Shown one piece after another: positions 36,549 to 45,592 of a stretch of 64,000 bases of DNA. The DNA lies in the NCBI RefSeq assembly GCF_030209835.1, contig NZ_JARVRF010000008.1, positions 1 to 64,000 on the forward strand. The letters run 5' to 3'. A program made the translations under genes and the position numbers. The first letter of the stretch is position 1, and every line of letters begins with the position of its first letter. The stretch is from Arthrobacter sp. efr-133-R2A-120. GTDB taxonomy: Bacteria > Actinomycetota > Actinomycetes > Actinomycetales > Micrococcaceae. A model generated the notes under the pieces. That model was given only the letters and a program-made list of their open reading frames with translations. It was not told the origin of the DNA and searched no databases.

Positions 36549-39500
36549 ATGTTTTCCAAGATTCTGGTGGCTAATCGCGGCGAAATCGCGATCAGGGCCT
36601 TCCGCGCTGGCTACGAACTCGGCGCCAAGACCGTAGCGGTCTTTCCGTATGAGGATCGCAATTCGATCCACCGGCAGAAGGCTGATGAGGCTTATCTGAT
36701 CGGCCAGGAGGGTCATCCGGTCCGCGCGTACCTTGACGTGGACGAGATCGTCCGTGTCGCCAAGGAAGCGGGTGCAGACGCAATCTACCCGGGCTACGGA
36801 TTCCTGTCCGAAAACCCGGACCTCGCCCGGGCAGCGCAAGACGCAGGCATCACTTTTGTGGGCCCGCCGGCGGAGGTGCTGGAACTCGCCGGCAACAAGG
36901 TTGCCGCACTTGAGGCCGCCCGCAAGGCCGGCGTGCCGGTCCTGAAGTCCAGCGCCCCGTCCCGCGACGTCGACGAGCTCATCGCCGCGGCCGACGAGAT
37001 CGGATTCCCGATCTTCGCCAAGGCCGTCGCCGGTGGCGGTGGCCGTGGCATGCGCCGGGTGGAGACCCGCGAGGACCTCCCGGAAGCACTCCAGTCGGCC
37101 ATGCGCGAGGCGGACGCTGCCTTCGGCGATCCCACCATGTTCCTGGAGCAGGCAGTGCTGCGTCCCCGTCACATCGAGGTCCAGATCCTGGCCGATGCAG
37201 AGGGTAACGTCATGCACCTCTTCGAGCGCGACTGCTCCCTGCAGCGCCGCCACCAGAAAGTGGTGGAAATCGCTCCGGCCCCCAACCTTGACGAATCCAT
37301 CCGCCAGGCCCTTTACCGGGATGCCGTGGCTTTCGCGAAGGCCCTGAACTACGTCAACGCCGGAACGGTCGAGTTCCTGGTGGACACCGAGGGCGAACGC
37401 GCCGGCCAGCACGTCTTCATCGAGATGAACCCACGCATCCAGGTTGAGCACACGGTCACCGAGGAAATCACGGACGTTGACCTCGTCCAGGCGCAGATGC
37501 GCATCGCTTCGGGCGAGACCCTCGCAGACCTCGGCTTGAGCCAGGAGTCGGTATTTATCAAAGGTGCCGCGCTGCAGTGCCGCATCACCACGGAAGATCC
37601 CGCTAACGGCTTCCGGCCCGACGTCGGAAGGATCACCGGCTACCGTTCCGCGGGTGGCGCCGGTGTCCGTCTCGACGGCGGCACCGTCTACTCGGGTGCC
37701 GAGATCAGCCCCCACTTCGACTCCATGCTGGTCAAGCTGACCTGCCGCGGACGCGACTACCCGGCTGCAGTGGCCCGCGCCCGGCGCGGTCTGGCTGAGT
37801 TCCGGATCCGTGGTGTGTCCACCAACATCCCCTTCCTCCAGGCAGTCCTTGCCGATCCCGACTTCATTGCCGGCAACGTGGCAACCGACTTCATCGACAA
37901 GCGCCCGGAACTGCTGAAGTCCCACGTCTCCGCGGACCGCGGCACCAAACTCCTGACCTGGTTGGCCGATGTGACGGTCAACAAGCCCAACGGCGAACTC
38001 AAGGTCCACTCGGACCCCGCAGCCAAGCTCCCGGCGGTTGCAGGGACCGTAGCAGCGGCCGGCTCGCGCCAGAAGCTGCAGGAGTTGGGACCTGAGGGCT
38101 TTGCGAAGGCGCTGCGCGAGCAGCAGGCCGTGGCCGTCACGGACACCACCTTCCGCGATGCCCACCAGTCGCTGCTTGCCACCCGCGTCCGTACCCGCGA
38201 CCTCGTCGCGGCCGGCCCTGCGGTCTCCGCGCTGCTGCCCGAGCTGCTGTCGGTCGAAGCCTGGGGCGGTGCAACCTACGACGTCGCCCTGCGCTTCCTC
38301 GGCGAGGATCCTTGGGACCGTCTGGCCGCCCTGCGCAAGGCGCTGCCCAATGTCTGCCTGCAGATGCTGCTCCGTGGCCGTAACACGGTTGGGTACACGC
38401 CCTACCCGGAGGAAGTCACCGAGGCATTCGTCAACGAGGCCGCGGCAACGGGCATCGACATCTTCCGCATCTTCGACGCCCTCAACGACGTCAACCAGAT
38501 GGCCCCGGCCATCCGCGCGGTTCGGGCCACCGGCACTGCGGTAGCCGAGGTGGCACTCTGTTACACCGGCGATCTCCTCGACCCGAACGAGAACCTGTAC
38601 ACCCTCGACTACTACCTGGACCTCGCCCAGAAGATCGTCGACGCCGGTGCGCACATCCTCGCCATCAAGGACATGGCCGGCCTGCTTCGCCCCGCCGCCG
38701 CAGCCAAGCTTGTCAGCGCCTTGCGTGAACGTTTCGACCTACCGGTCCACCTGCACACCCACGACACCGCAGGTGGCCAGCTGGCCACCCTGCTGGCAGC
38801 CGTGGAAGCCGGCGTGGACGCGGTCGACGTCGCGTCAGCGTCCCTGGCTGGCACGACGAGCCAGCCGTCGGCGTCGGCCCTTGTGGCGGCCTTGGCACAC
38901 ACCCCCCGCGACACCGGGCTCAGCCTGGCCAGCGTCAGCTCCCTGGAGCCCTACTGGGAAGCTGTCCGCCGGGTCTACGCGCCGTTCGAGTCCGGGCTTC
39001 CCGGTCCCACAGGCCGGGTCTACCAGCACGAAATCCCGGGTGGCCAGTTGTCCAACCTGCGCCAGCAAGCCATCGCGCTGGGCCTGGGCGAGCGTTTCGA
39101 AGCCATTGAGGACATGTACACCGCCGCGGACCGTATCTTGGGACGCTTGGTCAAGGTGACGCCGTCCTCCAAGGTGGTGGGCGATCTCGCGCTGCACCTC
39201 GTGGGAATCCACGCAGATCCCGCGGACTTCAACGAGAACCCGCAGAACTACGACATCCCGGACTCCGTCATCGGCTTCCTGTCGGGTGAACTGGGAGATC
39301 CTCCTGGAGGATGGCCGGAGCCGTTCCGCACCAAGGCGCTCCAGGGCCGCAGCATCAAGGTCCGCGACGTCGAACTCAGTGCCGAGGACAGCGCGGCGCT
39401 CAAGGGCGATTCCAAGTCGCGCCAGAGGACGCTGAACCGGCTGCTGTTCGCAGGTCCCACCAAGGACTACCTCAAGAGCGTGGACACTTATGGCAATCTG

Positions 39501-39944
39501 TCCGTGCTTGACACCCGCGACTACCTCTACGGTCTCCAGCTCGGTGCCGAACACGTCATGGAGCTCGAAAAGGGCGTGCGCCTCATCGCCTCCTTGGAAG
39601 CAGTCTCGGAGCCTGACGAAAAGGGCATGCGCACCGTCATGTGCAAGCTCAACGGCCAGTCCCGTCCCGTGGTGGTTCGCGACAAGTCGGTCGTCAGCAA
39701 CGTGAAGGCTGCGGAGAAAGCAGATGCGTCCCAGCCCGGCCAGGTCGCGGCGCCGTTCGCCGGCGCTGTGACCTTGACCGTCAAAGCAGGCGACGCCGTC
39801 AAGGCGGGTGACACTGTCGCGACCATTGAGGCGATGAAGATGGAGGCATCCATCACGACGCCGGTGGCCGGCACGGTCTCGCGCCTCGCCATCAACAACG
39901 TGGAGCAGGTCCAGGGCGGCGATCTGTTGATCGTGGTCGAGTAG
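36549..39944 (+). CDS. pyc: Pyruvate carboxylase
   Basis: This 1131-residue single-chain enzyme carboxylates pyruvate to oxaloacetate using biotin, bicarbonate and ATP. It contains the biotin carboxylase domain (about 1-460, with ATP loop KAVAGGGGRGMRRV and EMNPRIQVEHTVTEE), a carboxyltransferase domain (about 535-810, starting VTDTTFRDAHQSLLATR, with the metal-site HLHTHDT), a tetramerisation region and the biotinyl domain with EAMKMEAS (Lys about 1097). AGGAG is 4 nt before ATG. Length matches the family. A perfect terminator follows. Confidence 0.96.
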   Translation: MFSKILVANRGEIAIRAFRAGYELGAKTVAVFPYEDRNSIHRQKADEAYLIGQEGHPVRAYLDVDEIVRVAKEAGADAIYPGYGFLSENPDLARAAQDAGITFVGPPAEVLELAGNKVAALEAARKAGVPVLKSSAPSRDVDELIAAADEIGFPIFAKAVAGGGGRGMRRVETREDLPEALQSAMREADAAFGDPTMFLEQAVLRPRHIEVQILADAEGNVMHLFERDCSLQRRHQKVVEIAPAPNLDESIRQALYRDAVAFAKALNYVNAGTVEFLVDTEGERAGQHVFIEMNPRIQVEHTVTEEITDVDLVQAQMRIASGETLADLGLSQESVFIKGAALQCRITTEDPANGFRPDVGRITGYRSAGGAGVRLDGGTVYSGAEISPHFDSMLVKLTCRGRDYPAAVARARRGLAEFRIRGVSTNIPFLQAVLADPDFIAGNVATDFIDKRPELLKSHVSADRGTKLLTWLADVTVNKPNGELKVHSDPAAKLPAVAGTVAAAGSRQKLQELGPEGFAKALREQQAVAVTDTTFRDAHQSLLATRVRTRDLVAAGPAVSALLPELLSVEAWGGATYDVALRFLGEDPWDRLAALRKALPNVCLQMLLRGRNTVGYTPYPEEVTEAFVNEAAATGIDIFRIFDALNDVNQMAPAIRAVRATGTAVAEVALCYTGDLLDPNENLYTLDYYLDLAQKIVDAGAHILAIKDMAGLLRPAAAAKLVSALRERFDLPVHLHTHDTAGGQLATLLAAVEAGVDAVDVASASLAGTTSQPSASALVAALAHTPRDTGLSLASVSSLEPYWEAVRRVYAPFESGLPGPTGRVYQHEIPGGQLSNLRQQAIALGLGERFEAIEDMYTAADRILGRLVKVTPSSKVVGDLALHLVGIHADPADFNENPQNYDIPDSVIGFLSGELGDPPGGWPEPFRTKALQGRSIKVRDVELSAEDSAALKGDSKSRQRTLNRLLFAGPTKDYLKSVDTYGNLSVLDTRDYLYGLQLGAEHVMELEKGVRLIASLEAVSEPDEKGMRTVMCKLNGQSRPVVVRDKSVVSNVKAAEKADASQPGQVAAPFAGAVTLTVKAGDAVKAGDTVATIEAMKMEASITTPVAGTVSRLAINNVEQVQGGDLLIVVE

Positions 39945-39974
39945 CGGCCCGCTCCTCCGCGGAGCACGCAAGAA

Positions 39975-40016
39975 GGAAGGTCCCGGGCTCAAAAGCCCGG
40001 GACCTTCCTGTTGTTT
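39975..40016 (+). terminator. Intrinsic terminator after pyc
   Basis: A 15-nt arm (39975-39989) pairs perfectly with 39994-40008 across CAAA, then TGTTGTTTT follows. It also lies before the converging acyl-CoA synthetase stop. Confidence 0.88.
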
Positions 40017-40042
40017 TGACTGATGTGTCGGGACGCGGTGTG

Positions 40043-41854
40043 TCAGGACGCCTTGGGTGCCGAGTACATTTCCTCGATCACGGCGTCGAAGTCCTTCATA
40101 ACCTGGGCGCGCTTGACCTTCAACGACGGCGTGAGGTGGCCGGAAGCCTCGGTGAAGTCGGACGGCACAATCCGGAATGACTTGATCGCCTCCGCATGCG
40201 AGACGGACTGGTTCGCGTGGCTGATCAGTTCCTGGACGGCTGCCCGGACGAGGGCGTTGTCCGCGGCGGCCGTCGTCGTAGTGGACGCAGGAAGGCCGTG
40301 ACGCTCCAGCCAGCCCGGCAGGGCTTCCTCGTCGAGGGTGACCAGCGCGCCGATAAAGGGCCGGTTGTCGCCGATGACAAGGACCTGGGACACCAAGGCG
40401 TCTGCGCGGATCTGGTCTTCCAAAAGGGCCGGTACGACGTTCTTACCGCTGGCCGTGACGATGATTTCCTTCTTGCGCCCCGTGATCTTCAGGAAACCCT
40501 GCTCATCCAGTTCGCCGATGTCGCCCGTGCGGAACCACCCGTCCACGAAGGTTTCCGCGGCGAGGTCATCCCGCTTGAAGTAGCCCTTCATGACGCACAC
40601 GCCTTTGGCGAGGATTTCGCCGTCGTCGGCGATCTTGACCGCATTGCCGGGAAGCGGGGCTCCCACCGTGCCGATCTTGATCAGGGACGGGGTGTTGACT
40701 GAAATGGGTGCCGTGGTCTCTGTCAGGCCGTAACCTTCCAGGATCTGCAAGCCGATACCGTGGAAGAAATGGCCCAGCCGTTCGCCGAGCGGGCCGCCGC
40801 CGGAGACGGCGTGGCTGACGTGGCCACCCATCGCAGCGCGAAGCTTCCCGTACACCAAACGGTCGAAGACTGCGTGCTTGAGCCTCAGCACCAAGCCGAC
40901 GGATCCGGATTGCTGCGCCCTGGAGTAGGCGATCGCCGTGTCCACTGCCTTGTGGAAAATGGCCCCCTTGCCGCCGTCCTCGGCCTTGGTGAGGGCCGAG
41001 TTGAACACCTTCTCGAAGACACGGGGAACAGCAAGTATGAAGGACGGCTGGAAGCTCTGCAGGTCCGCCAACAGGTTCTTGATATCCGGAGTGTGTGCCA
41101 CCTGGGCACCGGCGGCGACGGCCAGGACCGAGATGAAACGGGCAAAGACGTGGGCCAGTGGGAGGAACATGATGGTCTTGGCGTTCTCGTTGACGACGTC
41201 GCCGAGGGAAGCCAAGGCGTTCTCCGAGAGCTCAACGAAGTTGCCGTGCGTGAGTTCGCAACCCTTGGGGCGGCCCGTGGTGCCGGAGGTGTAGATGATC
41301 GTTGCGACGTCGGCAAGCACGGCGCTGCTGCGGCGGGCCTCGAGTTCCTCGTCGCTGACACCGCTGCCGGAGCTGCGAAGGGCATCAAGGACGCCGCCTT
41401 CAAGCTGCCAGACATGGGCGACAGAGCCGAGGCCTTCAGCCGTGACGGCCTGGCGGATGACGTCCTCGTGGTGTGCGGACTCGGCGAATGCGGCAACAGC
41501 GCCGGAGTCGCCGAGGTTCCAGGCCACTTGCGACGGCGACGATGTTTCATAGATCGGCACGGAAATACCGCCTGCGAACCAAACGGCGAAGTCCACGAGG
41601 GACCATTCGTAACGGGTCCTTGACATGATGCCCACCCGGTCGCCCACACTGACGCCGTTGGCGATCAGGCCTTTGGCCAGGGCCGACACGTCCTTGAGGA
41701 AGTCCGTTGCCCGGATGTCCTGCCATTGGCCGGCGCTGTTGAGCTTGGCAAACAGTGCCGGATTGGATGGCTTGGCGGCCTGACGAACCACGAGGTCCGT
41801 AATGTTGGTTTCGGGGGCAACATTCACCAGGGGCGGAACACTGAATTCACGCAC
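40043..41854 (-). CDS. Long-chain acyl-CoA synthetase (FadD15 type)
   Basis: This 603-residue AMP-forming ligase activates fatty acids to acyl-CoA. The P-loop-like A3 motif TIIYTSGTTGRPKGCELTHGN (in part; about 185-204), the EGYGLTETTAPIS motif (about 362) and the late GWFRTGDIGELDEQGFLKITGRKKEII (A7-A8) are present. Its place next to the glucokinase matches Rv2187/fadD15. GTG 41854 has AAGGAG 5 nt upstream; a longer frame to 42013 is rejected. An inverted-repeat operator lies 88 nt upstream. Confidence 0.9.
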   Translation of the reverse strand: MREFSVPPLVNVAPETNITDLVVRQAAKPSNPALFAKLNSAGQWQDIRATDFLKDVSALAKGLIANGVSVGDRVGIMSRTRYEWSLVDFAVWFAGGISVPIYETSSPSQVAWNLGDSGAVAAFAESAHHEDVIRQAVTAEGLGSVAHVWQLEGGVLDALRSSGSGVSDEELEARRSSAVLADVATIIYTSGTTGRPKGCELTHGNFVELSENALASLGDVVNENAKTIMFLPLAHVFARFISVLAVAAGAQVAHTPDIKNLLADLQSFQPSFILAVPRVFEKVFNSALTKAEDGGKGAIFHKAVDTAIAYSRAQQSGSVGLVLRLKHAVFDRLVYGKLRAAMGGHVSHAVSGGGPLGERLGHFFHGIGLQILEGYGLTETTAPISVNTPSLIKIGTVGAPLPGNAVKIADDGEILAKGVCVMKGYFKRDDLAAETFVDGWFRTGDIGELDEQGFLKITGRKKEIIVTASGKNVVPALLEDQIRADALVSQVLVIGDNRPFIGALVTLDEEALPGWLERHGLPASTTTTAAADNALVRAAVQELISHANQSVSHAEAIKSFRIVPSDFTEASGHLTPSLKVKRAQVMKDFDAVIEEMYSAPKAS

Positions 41855-41942
41855 GATAGCTCCTTCGATATCAACAGACCATTGCGGGGCTGCTCTAACT
41901 CTATACGGCCAAGTAATGGGTGTGGCGCAATTCACCTTACTC

Positions 41943-41962
41943 AAGTTACTGATGAGTAACTT
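41943..41962. promoter_or_regulatory. Operator-like palindrome in the fadD/glucokinase divergent region
   Basis: AAGTTACT (41943-41950) and AGTAACTT (41955-41962) form a perfect 8-bp inverted repeat with a 4-nt centre. The form suits a TetR-family repressor of fatty-acid genes; the binding protein is not in this window. Confidence 0.5.
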
Positions 41963-42049
41963 TACGTGAAGCGGGGGATTCCTCCAATGCGGGCGTGCGG
42001 ACACTCCGTCCACACAGTGTCCATGTCAGTACATATGCGGCACTCGGAA

Positions 42050-42055
42050 TAGGAT
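42050..42055 (+). promoter_or_regulatory. -10 box TAGGAT, leaderless-type, for the glucokinase gene
   Basis: TAGGAT is followed by 6 nt and ATG 42062, without a Shine-Dalgarno. This placement supports the long form of the protein. Confidence 0.5.
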
Positions 42056-42061
42056 GGCGAC

Positions 42062-43177
42062 ATGCCCCTGAATTCATCCAACGACCAGTCCCCGGCAAGA
42101 GTTCGGAAGATTTCCTGGTCCGGTTCAACTGCAACCGGCCGGCGCCCCGGCTCCACGCACGGAGGCCCGCGTTGGGAATCGGTGCCATGGGCCGCGCGCC
42201 GTTCCCATCTTGGCCGCAGGGGGCTGGCGATCGGGATCGACATCGGCGGCACGAAGGTGGCAGCGGGAGTCGTGGATCCCTCGGGCCACGTAGTCGAGGA
42301 AGCGCGGCGCTCCACGCCCGGCAACGACGCCCGCGCGGTAGAGCAGGTGATCGTCGAGCTTGTCCAGGAGCTGGGCAAAAGCCACCGGATTGGCTCCGTG
42401 GGGATCGGCGCCGCCGGTTGGATGGATCTCGACGGCGGCACGGTGCTGTTCAGCCCGCATCTCGCCTGGCGCAACGAGCCGCTGCGCGAAAACCTGCAGA
42501 GCCTGCTGAGGCGCCCGGTCCTTGTCACCAACGACGCCGATGCTGCTGCCTGGGCTGAATGGCGCTTCGGCGCCGGTCTTGGGGAGAGCCGCCTCGTCTG
42601 CATCACGCTCGGCACCGGCATCGGTGGTGCCATGGTCATGGACGGACGGGTGGAACGTGGGCGGTTCGGCGTGGCAGGGGAGTTCGGCCACCAGATCGTG
42701 GTTCCCGGCGGGCATCGCTGCGAATGCGGCAACCGCGGCTGCTGGGAGCAATATGCCTCAGGTAACGCGCTCGGCAGGGAAGCCCGGGAGCTTGCCCTCC
42801 GGAATTCACCGGTCGCCTACGAATTGCTCAAGGCTGCCGGTGGCTTGGCCGAGAACATCACGGGCGTTACCGTGACCGAGCGGGCAAAAGCCGGGGACTC
42901 CGCTTCGAGGGAGCTCTTGGAAGAAGTGGGGCACTGGCTCGGGCTTGGCCTGGCGAACCTGGCGGCCGCGCTCGACCCGGGAACGTTTGTCATCGGCGGC
43001 GGGCTGTGCGACGCCGGTGAGCTTCTTGTCGGCCCTGCGCGGACAGCATTCACCCGGAACCTCACCGGCCGCGGTTTCCGCCCCGCGGCCGCCATCAAGC
43101 TTGCCGCGCTGGGACCGCGGGCGGGGATGATCGGCGCTGCCGACCTGTCCCGGGTCAGCGGCAGGGCGCGCGGCTAG
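42062..43177 (+). CDS. ROK-family glucokinase
   Basis: This 371-residue sugar kinase has the ATP-binding GIDIGGTKVAAGVV (58-71), the sugar site around NDADAAAWAEWRFGAG (about 160-175) and the ROK zinc motif GHRCECGNRGCWEQYASG (about 218-235). Glucose phosphorylation is the most likely reaction. About 55 basic, low-complexity residues precede the kinase fold; a -10 box 6 nt before ATG 42062 suggests they are really made. It is divergent from the acyl-CoA synthetase. Confidence 0.85.
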   Translation: MPLNSSNDQSPARVRKISWSGSTATGRRPGSTHGGPRWESVPWAARRSHLGRRGLAIGIDIGGTKVAAGVVDPSGHVVEEARRSTPGNDARAVEQVIVELVQELGKSHRIGSVGIGAAGWMDLDGGTVLFSPHLAWRNEPLRENLQSLLRRPVLVTNDADAAAWAEWRFGAGLGESRLVCITLGTGIGGAMVMDGRVERGRFGVAGEFGHQIVVPGGHRCECGNRGCWEQYASGNALGREARELALRNSPVAYELLKAAGGLAENITGVTVTERAKAGDSASRELLEEVGHWLGLGLANLAAALDPGTFVIGGGLCDAGELLVGPARTAFTRNLTGRGFRPAAAIKLAALGPRAGMIGAADLSRVSGRARG

Positions 43178-43219
43178 TACGGGCTCGGCCGCGAGGGGAT
43201 GCGCAGTGCGGCAGCCCGC

Positions 43220-43762
43220 TTAGACGCGGGCGCCGTCGTCGTTCTCGTCTTTCTCCTGCGGCAGCTTCATGATGAGGTACACGACCGATGCCAGGAAGGT
43301 CGCGAGGATGCCCATCACGGCGAGGAGCGGTGCCGAGCGCCAGAACATGGCGGTGAACAGCAGGGCAAGCGGGCCGCCCACGGCTCCGAGCCAGGCGAGC
43401 ATGGTCAGGGGTTCGGTGCCGGCCAGGCTCGGCGGGTCCTCAGGGACGAAGCCGTTCTCATCCTCGACGTCGTAGTCGCGTGGACCGGGCTCCGCGCTGC
43501 TCGCGGATTCTTCGGCAGCGCCCCTTTTGGACAAGCCAAGAGGATCGAAGTCTTGGAAGGAACGGGACGACGATCGGCCGGGAACGTCGTCCGGACCCGT
43601 ACCCGCATCTGTTCCGGAATCGCTGGTGGGCTCCTCCGCCGTCGGCGCTTCGTCCAGGGCCGAGGAAGGCATCGACTCGAGCCGGGCCACCAAATCGAGC
43701 CAGACGGCGTCGTCGTCCTTGTTTGCGCTCTGGTCGGGGGAGTCAGGCCCTGGCCTATTCAT
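43220..43762 (-). CDS. Two-TM membrane protein with acidic N-terminal half
   Basis: This 180-residue protein is not recognised. The first 120 residues are hydrophilic, acidic and probably disordered (ANKDDDAVWLDLVARLE; RDYDVEDENGFVPEDPPSL). Two TM spans follow (LTMLAWLGAVGGPLALLFTAMF; LLAVMGILATFLASVVYLIM). Its start overlaps the end of the upstream esterase gene by 8 nt, so the two form an operon. A similar small protein occurs near this position in other actinobacteria, by my recollection only. Confidence 0.72.
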   Translation of the reverse strand: MNRPGPDSPDQSANKDDDAVWLDLVARLESMPSSALDEAPTAEEPTSDSGTDAGTGPDDVPGRSSSRSFQDFDPLGLSKRGAAEESASSAEPGPRDYDVEDENGFVPEDPPSLAGTEPLTMLAWLGAVGGPLALLFTAMFWRSAPLLAVMGILATFLASVVYLIMKLPQEKDENDDGARV

Positions 43763-44570
43763 GGGGTGAATCCCGGAGCTCGGTGCCGGACTGGCCGGCA
43801 GGGGCGGAACTGCTTGTCAGTCCTGCCATCGTTTTCCTGATGAATTCGGCCGAGCCCCGGAATATCTCCAGGGCATCGTTGTCCAGCGTGGCCACGTGGT
43901 AGCTGTTCTCCAAGGTGCTGAACTCCATCGAAGCTGTGACGCGCTCCTTCAACTGCTTGATGCTCCGATCCGAAACGACGTGGTCCACGGAGGAACGGAA
44001 GACGCGTACGGGAGCGGAAATCCGGGGGAGCAGGGTGATGGTGTCCTTGTACATCTTCTTCAACTCATGGGCAGCGGCGACCGGAGTCCTGGGGTATGCC
44101 CCCTCGTCCATGCCCGGCTTGAGGATGTCGTTGGCAATGGCCGGGGTGGATTTCATGACGTGCTTCAGGATGCCGACCATGGCGGCGCGGGGATCATCGA
44201 TCACCAGTCCCGGATTGACGACGACGGTACCGGCGACGGGCCGCGTAGCCGCGATCCGGAGGGCCAGTGTCCCTCCCATCGACAGGCCGGCGGCGAAGAC
44301 GAAGTCGCACTCGGCCTGGAGCTCGAGATACGCGGCATCCACCGTATGGTGCCATTCCTGCCAGTGCCGCGTGGCCATGTCCTGCCACGTGGTCCCATGG
44401 CCCGGAAGGAGGGGGAGTCGGACGGCGTAGCCTTCGGCCGCCAGGTACTCGGCCCAGGGGCGCATGCTGTGCGGACTGCCCGTGAAGCCGTGGCTCATCA
44501 CGACACCGATGCTGGGTCCACTACCGGTGAAGTCGCTGGCGTATGGCGAGGGATCGGGGAGAGTGTTCAT
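43755..44570 (-). CDS. Alpha/beta-hydrolase carboxylesterase
   Basis: This 271-residue hydrolase resembles Est30-type carboxylesterases and monoacylglycerol lipases. It has the oxyanion HGFTGSP (about 31-37), nucleophile elbow GLSMGG (Ser about 101), and the late catalytic Asp in SVDHVVSD and His in NSYHVATLDND (about 236-246). Substrate is probably a short-chain ester or monoacylglycerol. ATG 44570 has GGAG 6 nt upstream; a longer frame to 44642 has no ribosome site. It is co-transcribed with the membrane protein gene. Confidence 0.87.
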   Translation of the reverse strand: MNTLPDPSPYASDFTGSGPSIGVVMSHGFTGSPHSMRPWAEYLAAEGYAVRLPLLPGHGTTWQDMATRHWQEWHHTVDAAYLELQAECDFVFAAGLSMGGTLALRIAATRPVAGTVVVNPGLVIDDPRAAMVGILKHVMKSTPAIANDILKPGMDEGAYPRTPVAAAHELKKMYKDTITLLPRISAPVRVFRSSVDHVVSDRSIKQLKERVTASMEFSTLENSYHVATLDNDALEIFRGSAEFIRKTMAGLTSSSAPAGQSGTELRDSPHE

Positions 44571-44725
44571 GATGACTCCGAGGCTACTCTGTTGGCGGCA
44601 CTGCTTTCCGTGATGAGTCCATCGTGTCACTGTTCGGGACATTTCTCACTGGAGTAGGGTGGCTTCTGAATGCGGGCCGGGACCGTCCGGACGCCTTGCA
44701 GACGCCGCCCCGGAGAGGAACCAAC

Positions 44726-45526
44726 GTGTTCTATTGGGTCATGAAGCGGATCTTTTTGGGTCCGCTTCTCAAATTGCTGTTCCGCCCCTGGGTCAAGGGC
44801 CTCGACAATGTCCCCCACGATGGCGCCGCGATTCTCGCTTCCAATCATTTGTCCTTTTCAGACTCGATCTTCATGCCGGTGATGGTGCCCCGGCGCGTCA
44901 GTTTCCTCGCCAAGTCCGAGTACTTCACGGGGACCGGGCTCAAAGGCAGGCTTACGGCCACGTTCTTCAGGCTCACCAACCAGTTGCCGATGGACCGTTC
45001 GGGCGGGGCCGCGTCCGAGTTGTCCTTGCAGGCCGGTAGGGACGTCCTGGCCGGCGGCGGCCTCCTGGGCATCTACCCGGAGGGCACCCGCAGTCCCGAT
45101 GCCAGGCTCTACCGGGGCAAAGTGGGGGTCGCCAAACTTGCGCTCCAAACCCGCGTGCCCGTTGTTCCCGTCGCGATGATCGGCACCGAAAAAGTCCAAC
45201 CGATCGGCAAGCGTTTGCCCAACATCCGCCGGATCGGGATCATTTTCGGGCAGGCGTTGGACTTCAGCCGGTACTACGGCCAAGAGGAAGACCATTCCGT
45301 TCAACGCGCCGTGACCGACGAAATCATGTACGAACTCATGCGGCTCTCCGGGCAGGAATACGTTGACGAATACGCCGCCGTCGTCAAGCAACGGCTGGCC
45401 GGGCAGCTTCCGGAGCCGGCTAGCGGAAGCGAAGCGAATCCAGCAGGCGCCGATGAAGAAGGCAGACGCCTCCCCGGCAACGGTTCAGGGCAGGACGGCG
45501 ACGGCACAGTAGCCGGGAAAGTGTGA
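44726..45526 (+). CDS. PlsC-type 1-acylglycerol-3-phosphate acyltransferase
   Basis: This 266-residue protein has HX4D (NHLSFSD, H41-D46), FLAKSEYFTG, the PEGTRSPDARLYRGK substrate motif (about 116-130) and VPVVPVAMIG. It acylates lysophosphatidate or a related lysolipid at the inner membrane. It corresponds in place to Rv2182c. GTG 44726 is preferred because GAGAGGA stands 6-7 nt upstream and homologues start FYWVMKRIFLGP; an open frame to 44624 adds low-complexity residues. The last 40 residues are a disordered tail. Confidence 0.88.
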   Translation: MFYWVMKRIFLGPLLKLLFRPWVKGLDNVPHDGAAILASNHLSFSDSIFMPVMVPRRVSFLAKSEYFTGTGLKGRLTATFFRLTNQLPMDRSGGAASELSLQAGRDVLAGGGLLGIYPEGTRSPDARLYRGKVGVAKLALQTRVPVVPVAMIGTEKVQPIGKRLPNIRRIGIIFGQALDFSRYYGQEEDHSVQRAVTDEIMYELMRLSGQEYVDEYAAVVKQRLAGQLPEPASGSEANPAGADEEGRRLPGNGSGQDGDGTVAGKV

Positions 45527-45580
45527 CGGACGGCGGATAAGGGTTACGGAGGCCGTGCCCCGAACAGCGCTCGAGGCAAC

Positions 45581-45586
45581 TAGTCT
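45581..45586 (+). promoter_or_regulatory. -10 box TAGTCT, leaderless-type, for aroG
   Basis: TAGTCT is followed by 6 nt (TGGAGA) and GTG 45593. GGAGA is too close to the start to act as a normal ribosome site. Confidence 0.5.
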
Positions 45587-45592
45587 TGGAGA

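Noticed and set aside
36522..38654. A long minus-strand open frame opposite pyc (about 710 codons)
   Set aside because: It mirrors the third-position bias of pyc and has no recognisable domain or ribosome site.
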